The translations under genes were made by a program, and so were the position numbers. Positions 15,353-22,583 of a DNA stretch of 35,167 bases are shown piece after piece. The DNA is from an uncultured Saprospirales bacterium (lineage in GTDB: Bacteria; Bacteroidota; Bacteroidia; Chitinophagales; JADIYW01): the NCBI GenBank assembly GCA_938008535.1, contig CALLKF010000144.1, forward strand, positions 1 to 35,167. Reading direction: 5' to 3'. The notes under the pieces were generated by a model, which was given only the letters and a program-made list of their open reading frames with translations, was not told the DNA's origin and did not search any database. Positions within the stretch are counted from its first letter, which is position 1; each line of letters begins with the position of its first letter.

Positions 15353-16777
15353 ATGTTTGATACGAAATTGATACAGACGTACATATCTTTAAATAAAGAA
15401 GAAAAGCGAAAAATTAAAAAATGGATGAGCTTTCAGCTTGTCAACGAAAATTATGATGTTTTTCGATTATTTAATTTTATCGTTTCGAGAAAAAAAATTG
15501 ATGCAAAGTCAGTTACAAAGTTAAAGGTGCATCAGTATTTATATCCGAAAAAGCCGTTTAATGATTTACGAATACGGCATTTAATTTGGATGACTACTGA
15601 ACTGGTAGAATCGTTTATAGTGTCTGTTTCTATTGACAATAAAATTGGTTTGAAAGAAAAATTATTGACAGATTTTTACATGCAGAAAGGTTTGCTTTCA
15701 TTTGCGAATCATTCAATTGACGAAGCAAATCAACTTATAGAAAAAGAGAGTTTAAGAAATGCTGCCTTTTACAGAGATAGCTATGATTTAGGAATTACTT
15801 ATTACGATATTAATTCCAGAAATAATCGAACAAAAGATTTTAATATCAATCAAACTATTTATTCATTTACTGCTTACACAATTATTGAAGTTTTAAAATC
15901 GGCTTGTATAGTAAGTACTATTCAACGTGTTATGGATTTTAAAGATCAGCAATTTTTGTTGCCTTCTGTTTTAGAGTTGTTGCCGAATTCCGAATTTTTG
16001 CAGATTCCAATTGTACGCATTTATTACAATACTTTTTTGTTTGTTTCGAATGATGATGATGTTGCTTTTGAAACATTTTTAAAAGATATTCAGCAAAATG
16101 AATCTTTGTTTTCTTTTTATGATTTGAATAATTTATATCGCACTGCTATAAATTTTTGCATCAAAAAATCAAATCAAAATATAGAATATTATACTAAAAA
16201 AACCTTTGAACTCTATATCTATACTATTAAGAAAGCAATTCTTATTGAAGACAATGAGCTGAATCGTTTTGCATTTACAAATACAGTTTCCGTTGGAATA
16301 AAACTAAAGGAGTTTGAAAAATTAAATGATTTTGTGAAGAGATTCAGTTCACTAATTAGCAAAACATACCAAAACAACACCATTGATTTTAATACAGCAA
16401 AACTGTTATACGCAACCAATCAATCTGATAAAGCATTGAAAATTTTGTTGACGAATGAATTTAAAGATACTTTATGGAATTTAAATGCGAAATTTTTAGT
16501 GTTAAAAATATTATTTGAGAAAAGAGATTTTGAGTTGTTTGATGTTCATTTTAAAGCATTTAAAACCTATATAAGAAGACAAAAAAATATAGGATATCAT
16601 AAAAATTATTTCTCGAATGTATGTCAAGCTTTTTCTGTTTTGGTGGATGCTGATAAGCATCCAATAAAATATAAAAATTATATTTTTGAAAAAGAAACAC
16701 CTGATTTTGATTGGTTTAATAAAACAATAAACGATTTAATAAAAACAAAAAAGCTCCGAAATAAACCGGAGCTCTGA
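15353..16777 (+). CDS. Cytosolic helical protein, paralog B of three
   Basis: A 474-residue soluble helical protein, paralogous to A and C over its whole length: MFDTKLIQTYISLNKEEKR at the start, DLRIRHLIWMTTELVESFI, INFCIKKSNQN, NTIDFNTAK, then LTNEFKDTLWNLNAK, and NIGYHKNYF near the end. Relative to A it keeps the spacing of these blocks without large gaps. No enzymatic motif is visible. The natural domain end appears to be FDWFNKTINDLI, as in C; the extra tail KTKKLRNKPEL is read through the T3 terminator hairpin and stops just after it. The gene is divergent from the T9SS hydrolase and convergent with the second DUF4595-like lipoprotein. Confidence 0.85.
   Translation: MFDTKLIQTYISLNKEEKRKIKKWMSFQLVNENYDVFRLFNFIVSRKKIDAKSVTKLKVHQYLYPKKPFNDLRIRHLIWMTTELVESFIVSVSIDNKIGLKEKLLTDFYMQKGLLSFANHSIDEANQLIEKESLRNAAFYRDSYDLGITYYDINSRNNRTKDFNINQTIYSFTAYTIIEVLKSACIVSTIQRVMDFKDQQFLLPSVLELLPNSEFLQIPIVRIYYNTFLFVSNDDDVAFETFLKDIQQNESLFSFYDLNNLYRTAINFCIKKSNQNIEYYTKKTFELYIYTIKKAILIEDNELNRFAFTNTVSVGIKLKEFEKLNDFVKRFSSLISKTYQNNTIDFNTAKLLYATNQSDKALKILLTNEFKDTLWNLNAKFLVLKILFEKRDFELFDVHFKAFKTYIRRQKNIGYHKNYFSNVCQAFSVLVDADKHPIKYKNYIFEKETPDFDWFNKTINDLIKTKKLRNKPEL
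16741..16773 (-). terminator. Terminator T3, inside the 3' end of helical paralog B
   Basis: AGCTCCG (16752-16758) pairs with CGGAGCT (16767-16773) around an 8-nt loop. On the minus strand a T-rich run follows (A-rich 16741-16752 on plus); no T-tract exists rightward. It therefore terminates the lipoprotein gene ending at 16809, yet lies entirely within the coding sequence of paralog B (stop 16775-16777). The adjoining CTGAACTAAACTACAAACTA resembles the sequence next to T1. Confidence 0.8.
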
Positions 16778-16808
16778 ACTAAACTACAAACTAAAGTGGA
16801 TTTCCATT

Positions 16809-17678
16809 TTAATATTTATATTGAAAAAATAAGGTGTCAGAAGAAATAGCATTACTTCTAGCTATACTACGTTTAACAATTTCATTAGTATGTTTTGGGT
16901 CAAATTCATAGTCAAACGTATACTCATTGAAAAGTGCGTTCGAAGGCAATGCTGTCTCAATTCGTTTTAATAAAATATTTGAATTAGTTGTACCAAAATT
17001 TAAACCTGCTTTACTTACAATATTTAATCCTGAGATATATAGGAAACGAATATCTTGGCTATAAAATTTCAAATCAAACTCATCTGAAACTGGTTTTTGT
17101 CCATAAATAAATTCAGCTTTCCCATAGGTAACACCATTTATACTTGCTTCATATTGCATTAGGTTATTACCATCGTATATAAAATTAAAAGTTGCTTGAT
17201 TTCTGCCGTTTGTAGTGTCAAGAATTTCAGAGATTTTATCATTAGTATAATTAATATCAAACCAGTTTCCGAGTGTATCAGAAATTCTTGTCACTTGTTT
17301 TTTTGAATTAAAAAATGCGTCATATACTCTTTCTTTTGTAGTATCTGCTATGTTAAATGTAAACCAACGAACCTTGTCTGGATAATACACAAACTTGACT
17401 TCTTTTTGCAAAACAGCAAAATTAGATGAATCATCGTAAACAGAAATACTATTTAATGTTCCATTTGTATTGTAAACAAAACGATAATTGTTAATAATAT
17501 TTGTATCCAAATTGATGTTTGGATTGATAATTCTGCCGTTGATATTGTCTTCATGAACGTAATTAGATGCGACAATCTTTCTTGGTGCTGCAGATGGATC
17601 TATAATATCTGGATTACAACCAATGATAAAAATCAATGTAGCTAAGTACAAAAAGGATTTTAGAATAAATTGTTTCAT
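16809..17678 (-). CDS. DUF4595-like lipoprotein (module C)
   Basis: A 289-residue lipoprotein, lipobox IIGC with Cys21, paralogous to the lipoprotein at 10976. The mature part repeats short strand-turn-strand units (FVYNTNGTLNSISVYDD, FNFIYDGNNLMQY, FDYEFDPKHTNEIV) and ends FFQYKY. The shared motif order with the module A protein runs from the lipobox to the C-terminus. No enzymatic residues stand out; an envelope binding or structural role is plausible but unproven. It is transcribed alone, divergent from helical paralog C across 116 bp, and terminated by T3. Confidence 0.8.
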   Translation of the reverse strand: MKQFILKSFLYLATLIFIIGCNPDIIDPSAAPRKIVASNYVHEDNINGRIINPNINLDTNIINNYRFVYNTNGTLNSISVYDDSSNFAVLQKEVKFVYYPDKVRWFTFNIADTTKERVYDAFFNSKKQVTRISDTLGNWFDINYTNDKISEILDTTNGRNQATFNFIYDGNNLMQYEASINGVTYGKAEFIYGQKPVSDEFDLKFYSQDIRFLYISGLNIVSKAGLNFGTTNSNILLKRIETALPSNALFNEYTFDYEFDPKHTNEIVKRSIARSNAISSDTLFFQYKY

Positions 17679-17794
17679 TCGTTGTTATTGATATAAATGC
17701 TTCTGGCAAAAGTTTATTATTTCAAATATCGAGAATAATTCTTTAGATTTATAGCACAAATATTTTAATTTGTCCACATAAATTATGCATTAAA
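17679..17794. promoter_or_regulatory. Divergent spacer C
   Basis: This 116-bp spacer between the DUF4595-like lipoprotein and helical paralog C is within one base of the length of spacer A, which separates the homologous pair in module A. It contains the second copy of the 18-bp inverted repeat. No exact TAnnTTTG box is visible. Confidence 0.5.
17756..17773. promoter_or_regulatory. 18-bp inverted repeat, candidate operator (copy C)
   Basis: ACAAATATTTTAATTTGT differs from the copy upstream of paralog B at a single base (T to A at position 7), leaving perfect 6-bp arms ACAAAT/ATTTGT. Both copies are followed by C. This one ends 21 nt before the start codon of paralog C. Confidence 0.5.
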
Positions 17795-19189
17795 ATGATA
17801 AATTCTAAGCTTATTCAATCAATATTAGCTCTTAATAATGAAGAAAAGCGATATCTGAAAAGATGGATTTTAAGTGATTTTGTCAACAAAAATGAAGACA
17901 TATCAAAATTGTATAAATTTATAGAAACACGTAGAGCTATTACTGAACGAACGGTAACAAAAGAGAAATTACATAATTATTTGTATCCAAATACTGAATT
18001 TAATGATCTTAGAATTCGGCATTTAATTTGGCAAGCCACCGATATTGTGGAAGATTTTATTGTTTATTATCTGATTCAACAAAAGAAGGAAGAGAAAGAA
18101 TTATTGTTAGCCAATTTTTACACTGAACGAGATTTGCCAAGATTTGCAAATCAGCATATTGAAAATGGTTTGTTGTTATTGGAAAATATGAAAGTAAGGA
18201 ATGCATCCTATTTTTCCTTTCAGCATAAGTTTCATACACAGTTTCATCAAACAAATTCAAAAAACAATCGCAGTGTTGATTTAAAATTTCAAGAAATTGT
18301 GGACACGCGTTCCAATTATTTTATTTTAGAAACCTTGAAATATGCTTGCATCACGCATTCAATTCAAAAAATTGCCAGCATTAATATTCAAAATCCGATG
18401 TTGGAGTCAGTCATTCATTTAATCAAAAATGGCAACTTTTCAGATTGTGTTCCAATTCAAATTTATTATCAAATTTATTTGGTTACTTATTTTGAAGATG
18501 AAGCTGCGTTTGATTTATTTTTAAAAGAAGTAAAAGAGAACTGTGCCTTGTTTTCCATGCAAGATTTGAAAGATTTGTATCTGTTAGCCATTAATTTTTG
18601 TGTAAAAAAATCAAATCAAAACATAGAAAAATATACGGTGCTGACTTTCGAAATTTATATTTATGCCATTGAAAATAAATTTTTATTAGAAAACAATGAA
18701 ATCAGCAGGTTTAGTTTTACAAATGTGGTATCGCTTGGAATTAAATTAAATAAATTAGAAGAAACGAGTTTGTTTATAAAAAAATATGCCAAATTACTAG
18801 CTACAGAATATCGACAAAACACCATTGATTTTAATTACTCAAAACTGCATTTTTCTAAGAAAGAATATGAAAAAGCATTGAAAATTTTATTAACGAATGA
18901 ATTTAAAGACACGATTTGGAACTTGAACGCCAAATTTATTTTATTAAAAATTTATTTTGAAACCAAAGAAATAAACGCATTTAAAATTCAGCTAAAAGCA
19001 TTTAAATTATTTATAACCAGAAAATCAAACGTTGGTTATCATCAGCAATATTTTGAAAACGTGGTAAATAGTTTCAAAACGCTTTACCGAATTTATAAAA
19101 ATCCGAAAGCTAATACAGACTTTACATTTGACGCTAAAACACCTGATTTTGCTTGGTTTAATAAGGCATTGAGTGAAACAATAAAATAA
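17795..19189 (+). CDS. Cytosolic helical protein, paralog C of three
   Basis: A 464-residue soluble helical protein paralogous to A and B. Diagnostic blocks: LNNEEKRYLKRW, NEFVNK-like FVNKNEDISKLY, YLYPNTEFNDLRIRHLIW, INFCVKKSNQN, NTIDFNYSKL, LTNEFKDTIWNLNAK and NVGYHQQYF. N-terminally it resembles A more closely than B (FVNKNEDIS is shared with A), which fits its pairing with the same lipoprotein type. It ends at FAWFNKALSETIK without the terminator-encoded tail of A and B, and is followed by its own strong bidirectional terminator. No signal peptide, membrane segment or catalytic motif is seen; function unknown. Confidence 0.85.
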   Translation: MINSKLIQSILALNNEEKRYLKRWILSDFVNKNEDISKLYKFIETRRAITERTVTKEKLHNYLYPNTEFNDLRIRHLIWQATDIVEDFIVYYLIQQKKEEKELLLANFYTERDLPRFANQHIENGLLLLENMKVRNASYFSFQHKFHTQFHQTNSKNNRSVDLKFQEIVDTRSNYFILETLKYACITHSIQKIASINIQNPMLESVIHLIKNGNFSDCVPIQIYYQIYLVTYFEDEAAFDLFLKEVKENCALFSMQDLKDLYLLAINFCVKKSNQNIEKYTVLTFEIYIYAIENKFLLENNEISRFSFTNVVSLGIKLNKLEETSLFIKKYAKLLATEYRQNTIDFNYSKLHFSKKEYEKALKILLTNEFKDTIWNLNAKFILLKIYFETKEINAFKIQLKAFKLFITRKSNVGYHQQYFENVVNSFKTLYRIYKNPKANTDFTFDAKTPDFAWFNKALSETIK

Positions 19190-19190
19190 A

Positions 19191-19229
19191 AATAACTTTT
19201 CCAAAGTTTTAAACTTTGGAAAAGTTATT
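19191..19229. terminator. Bidirectional terminator T4
   Basis: AATAACTTTTCCAAAGTTT (19191-19209) and its exact complement (19211-19229) form a perfect 19-bp inverted repeat around a single T; the folded RNA would open a few terminal A-T pairs as a loop. It sits between the convergent paralog C and LOG-family genes, with A/T-rich flanks on both sides, so it should stop transcription from either direction. Confidence 0.85.
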
Positions 19230-19240
19230 AAAATATATTC

Positions 19241-19954
19241 CTATGAGAAATTCGGTGCTAAATCGTGTTGTTCGTAGAATGCATTAATGTAAGTAATTGC
19301 TTCTTCCACGTCATCTGTAACTAAAAATAAATCAAAATCATTTTCGCCAATATTTTTTTGATTGTCTAACACTTCTGTTTTCATCCAATCTAACATGCCT
19401 TGCCAAAATGATTTTCCTAATAGTACAATCGGAACTCTGTCAATTTTTTTGGTTTGCACTAATGTTAGCACTTCAAATAATTCATCAAAAGTACCAAATC
19501 CACCAGGCAAATACACGAAGCTTTGTGCATATTTTACGAAGCAAACTTTGCGTACAAAAAAGTAATGATGAGAAATTAATTTATCAGCATCAATGTATGG
19601 ATTGTGACTTTGTTCAAATGGTAACTCAATGTTTAAACCTACTGATTTACCATTTTTATTTTGCGCACCTAAGTTTCCTGCTTCCATAATTCCTGGTCCG
19701 CCACCAGTAATTACACCGTAACCTTCTTCTACTAAGCGTTCAGCAATTTTTATAGATAATTGATAATATTGATTTTCTGGTTTTGTTCTTGCCGAACCAA
19801 AAATTGAAACGCAAGGTCCGATTTTATCCATCTTATCATACGCATCTACAAACTCACTCATGATACGAAACATGCTCCAACTATTCGATGCATTTACTTG
19901 TGTCCAGTTTTTTTGTTTAAATGGTTTTTTCTTTTTAAAATCTTCTAATGACAT
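19241..19954 (-). CDS. LOG family protein (TIGR00730, nucleotide phosphoribohydrolase-like)
   Basis: A 237-residue Rossmann-fold protein of the LOG/lysine-decarboxylase-like family. Signature motifs: SIFGSAR near residue 50, GGGPGIMEAGN (84-94) and PGGFGTFDELFE (150-161), which bind the nucleotide phosphate and supply the catalytic Glu/Arg. Characterised members cleave N-glycosidic bonds of nucleoside monophosphates: cytokinin riboside 5'-monophosphate in plants and some bacteria, and AMP/pyrimidine nucleotides in relatives such as PpnN. The 'lysine decarboxylase' label often attached to the family is wrong. It lacks the extra domains of PpnN. Monocistronic and convergent with paralog C. Confidence 0.93.
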   Translation of the reverse strand: MSLEDFKKKKPFKQKNWTQVNASNSWSMFRIMSEFVDAYDKMDKIGPCVSIFGSARTKPENQYYQLSIKIAERLVEEGYGVITGGGPGIMEAGNLGAQNKNGKSVGLNIELPFEQSHNPYIDADKLISHHYFFVRKVCFVKYAQSFVYLPGGFGTFDELFEVLTLVQTKKIDRVPIVLLGKSFWQGMLDWMKTEVLDNQKNIGENDFDLFLVTDDVEEAITYINAFYEQHDLAPNFS

Positions 19955-19980
19955 ACTTTTATAAATTACTAATTACTAAA

Positions 19981-20011
19981 AAAATAAAATCCGAATTACC
20001 AAAAATTCGGA
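19981..20011 (-). terminator. Terminator of the symporter gene
   Basis: TCCGAATT (19990-19997) and AATTCGGA (20004-20011) form an 8-bp stem with a 6-nt loop. Leftward it is followed by a T-rich run (AAAATAAAAT at 19981-19990 on plus). It lies 32 nt past the symporter stop and separates it from the LOG-family gene. Confidence 0.75.
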
Positions 20012-20042
20012 CTAGCAAAGATATAAATAATTCTGTGATTTT

Positions 20043-21575
20043 CTACTTATCCAGTTCAGTATCAAGAGTTGATAGTTCTGTAGTTGGTTTGCTGATAATG
20101 TACAAACCAACAAAAGTCAACAAACCATTCCATAATAACATTTCTGGTCCGAATGTAAAACCTTTGATGATTTTGTCTGCGTTTTTGTCGATAAAAAAAC
20201 AAATAATTGGTGCAGCCAAACAAATAATTGGCGCTAAATTGTCTTTGATATTTCTTTTGGTTAAAATACCAAACATAAACAAACCTAAAAGTGGTCCATA
20301 AGTGTAAGCTGCAATTTTTAGTAATAAATCAATCAGTGCTGATTGGTTTAAAATTTTAAATCCAATTACAAAAAGTAAGAAAACAAATGCCATGGAAAAA
20401 TGCACTTTCAAACGTGTGTTGGTGCGTTGTTTTTCGTCTAAATTTTTGTTATCGTTAATTCCTAAAATATCAATGCAAATAGAAGAAGTTAACGCAGTCA
20501 ATGCGCCGTCAGCACTTGGAAACAAAGCAGAAATCAATCCAATAATAAAAATAATAGAAATAAATGGAGGCAAATATTTTAATGCAATGGTTGGAAATAA
20601 ATCATCGGTGTTGGCTGCCACATAGGTGTTTGTTGCATCTAATAATTGAAATTTACCATCTGCAAATTGGCTAATGTGTAATTGTTCGCTGTATAAAAAC
20701 AAGACACCACCAAGCACTAAAAATATCAGATTTACAATCAATAAAATAAAACTAAATGTAATCATATTTTTTTGAGCTTCGCCTAAATTTTTACAGCTAA
20801 TATTTTTTTGCATCATTTCTTGATCGAGCCCTGTCATGGCAATGGTGATAAACATTCCACCAATAATTTGTTTCAGAAAGAAATTTCCTTTCAACCAATC
20901 TGTCATAAATATTTCGGTGTAACCTTTGTCATGCAATGATGAAAACATGCTAACAAATGATAAATTCAATTTCGATTTTACAAACCAAATACACGTTACT
21001 AAAGCCAGTAACATAAACGTAGTTTGCAACATATCTGTCCAAATAATTGATTTTACACCACCTTTAAATGTGTAAATTAAAATCATAATTAAAACCACTA
21101 AAGCAGCAATAGTGAAATAACCTAAACCAGCAGGTAATAAAAAAATCTGCAAAACATTAATCACTAAATACAAGCGCAACGTAGCACCTAGTGTTCTGGA
21201 TAAAATAAAAAAACTGGCGCCAGTTTTATAAGTTATATTTCCAAAACGCTTTTGCAAATAAGTATAAATAGACGTGAGATTTAATTTATAATACAATGGC
21301 AATAACACCATCGCAACTACTAAATAACCAATTAAATAGCCAAGCACCACTTGAAAATAAGCAAAGTGTGCAGCGCCAACTTTTCCTGGAACCGAAATAA
21401 ATGTGACGCCAGAAAGCGAAGTGCCAATCATACCATACGCAACTATATACCACGGTGATGCTTTGCTTCCGCGAAAAAATGCATCATTATCCGAATTTCT
21501 GGATGTGTACCATGCAATAATTGAAAGAAAAATAAAGTATGCTGAAATACTAAGTACAATCCAAATTGGCGACAT
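20043..21575 (-). CDS. Sodium:solute symporter (SSS family)
   Basis: A 510-residue inner-membrane protein with about 13 hydrophobic segments and the LeuT-like architecture of the SSS family. Family features: the N-terminal helix, then DNDAFFRGSKASPWYIVAYG and MIGTSLSGVTFISVPG, the helix-1/2 region that lines the sodium and substrate site. GLISALFPSADGALTALTSSICIDI carries the Ser-rich sodium-site helix. It couples sodium influx to uptake of a small solute (sugar, proline, pantothenate or sialic acid in relatives), but the substrate cannot be read off. It is transcribed alone with its own terminator. Confidence 0.92.
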   Translation of the reverse strand: MSPIWIVLSISAYFIFLSIIAWYTSRNSDNDAFFRGSKASPWYIVAYGMIGTSLSGVTFISVPGKVGAAHFAYFQVVLGYLIGYLVVAMVLLPLYYKLNLTSIYTYLQKRFGNITYKTGASFFILSRTLGATLRLYLVINVLQIFLLPAGLGYFTIAALVVLIMILIYTFKGGVKSIIWTDMLQTTFMLLALVTCIWFVKSKLNLSFVSMFSSLHDKGYTEIFMTDWLKGNFFLKQIIGGMFITIAMTGLDQEMMQKNISCKNLGEAQKNMITFSFILLIVNLIFLVLGGVLFLYSEQLHISQFADGKFQLLDATNTYVAANTDDLFPTIALKYLPPFISIIFIIGLISALFPSADGALTALTSSICIDILGINDNKNLDEKQRTNTRLKVHFSMAFVFLLFVIGFKILNQSALIDLLLKIAAYTYGPLLGLFMFGILTKRNIKDNLAPIICLAAPIICFFIDKNADKIIKGFTFGPEMLLWNGLLTFVGLYIISKPTTELSTLDTELDK

Positions 21576-21619
21576 ATTTTATAAATTAACGATTAACAAT
21601 GTACGATAAAATGAAAAAA

Positions 21620-21765
21620 TTAAACGCATAGACGCATAGAAATGATCAATTATTTAAAAGATTTACATAGAAATTAAATTTTAACATAGTTGGCTATGTT
21701 AAAGTATAACGACTATGAATTGCTACTTTTATTATTTCATTTATGCTATGAAACTATGTGTTTAA
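21620..21765. repeat. Nested palindromic intergenic element (CATAG type)
   Basis: The outer arms TTAAACGCATAGACGCATAG (21620-21639) and CTATGAAACTATGTGTTTAA (21746-21765) pair at 16 of 20 positions. Inside is a perfect hairpin TTTAACATAG-ttgg-CTATGTTAAA (21680-21703). Single CATAG/CTATG words are also scattered between. The element fills most of the 275-bp spacer between the divergent symporter and recR genes. It could be a REP-like dispersed repeat or a structured RNA. No coding potential. Confidence 0.65.
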
Positions 21766-21850
21766 GTTTTTTAAATAAATTTTGAATGAAGTTAACAAAA
21801 TATTTCATTCTAATAACTAATCACTAATTACAAATCACTAAATTCGTACC

Positions 21851-22468
21851 ATGCAATTTCCATCCAAATTAATTGAAGACGCAGTAAATGGCTTTGCCAC
21901 GTTGCCTGGAATTGGTAAAAAAACTGCTTTGCGTTTGGTAATGCATTTGTTGCAAAAAGATGAAAAAGATACGCAAACAATTGCTACTGCTATTTTAAAA
22001 ATGCGCAACGAAATTAAATTTTGCAAAACCTGTCATAATGTTTCTGACGATGATATTTGCAGCATTTGCAACAATTCATATCGCGACAAAAGTGTGGTGT
22101 GTATTGTAGAAAATTTCAGAGATATTATTGCGATTGAAAACACACGTCATTACAATGGTTTGTATCATGTGTTAGAAGGATTAATTTCGCCAATGGATGG
22201 AATTGGGCCTGAACAATTGAATATTCAAAGTTTATTAACGCGCATAAAAAATGATGAAATTAAAGAAGTAATTATGGCTTTGAATCCAACAATTGATGGC
22301 GACACTACTATTTTTTATTTATCAAAAGTATTAACGATTTTCGATGTAAAAATAACATCTATCGCGCGTGGTATTGCCTTTGGTGGCGAGCTCGAATATG
22401 TAGATGAAATTACCTTGGCACGAAGCATTCAATCTCGTTTACCGTACGAAAATTACATGATAAAATGA
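21851..22468 (+). CDS. recR: Recombination mediator protein RecR
   Basis: A 205-residue DNA repair protein that, with RecO (and RecF), loads RecA on gapped single-stranded DNA coated by SSB. Domains in order: helix-hairpin-helix LPGIGKKTALR (18-28), a C4 zinc finger (Cys58, Cys61, Cys70, Cys73 in CKTC and CSIC), a Toprim domain (~82-175) beginning VVCIVENFRDI and including LEGLISPMDGIGP, and a C-terminal segment ARGIAFGGELEYVD, the expected Walker-like region. Length is normal for the family. The stop codon overlaps the left arm of an inverted repeat. Confidence 0.97.
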   Translation: MQFPSKLIEDAVNGFATLPGIGKKTALRLVMHLLQKDEKDTQTIATAILKMRNEIKFCKTCHNVSDDDICSICNNSYRDKSVVCIVENFRDIIAIENTRHYNGLYHVLEGLISPMDGIGPEQLNIQSLLTRIKNDEIKEVIMALNPTIDGDTTIFYLSKVLTIFDVKITSIARGIAFGGELEYVDEITLARSIQSRLPYENYMIK

Positions 22469-22583
22469 TTTGAAAATTTGAAGATGTGTTAATTTGAAAA
22501 TTATTTTTGACTACAATTCAACAAAACAAACAATGACTATTTATTTCTCATTATTTCATTTTCAAATTTTCAAATTTTCAAAT
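22468..22583. repeat. Inverted repeat of ATTTGAAA units between recR and the glycosyltransferase
   Basis: ATTTGAAAATTTGAA (22468-22482) is the exact complement of TTCAAATTTTCAAAT, which occurs in two overlapping registers (22561-22575 and 22569-22583). AATTTGAAAATT (22491-22502) adds a second left-arm unit. The right arm is a tandem of the 8-bp word TTCAAATT. The arms touch the recR stop on one side and the TTG start of the next gene on the other. Confidence 0.7.

Noticed and set aside
9335..19189. Toxin-immunity or contact-dependent inhibition system in the triplicated modules
   Set aside because: The exported proteins are lipoproteins and a hydrolase without known toxin domains, and the helical proteins are large and divergently transcribed rather than adjacent in the same operon; no evidence beyond duplication.
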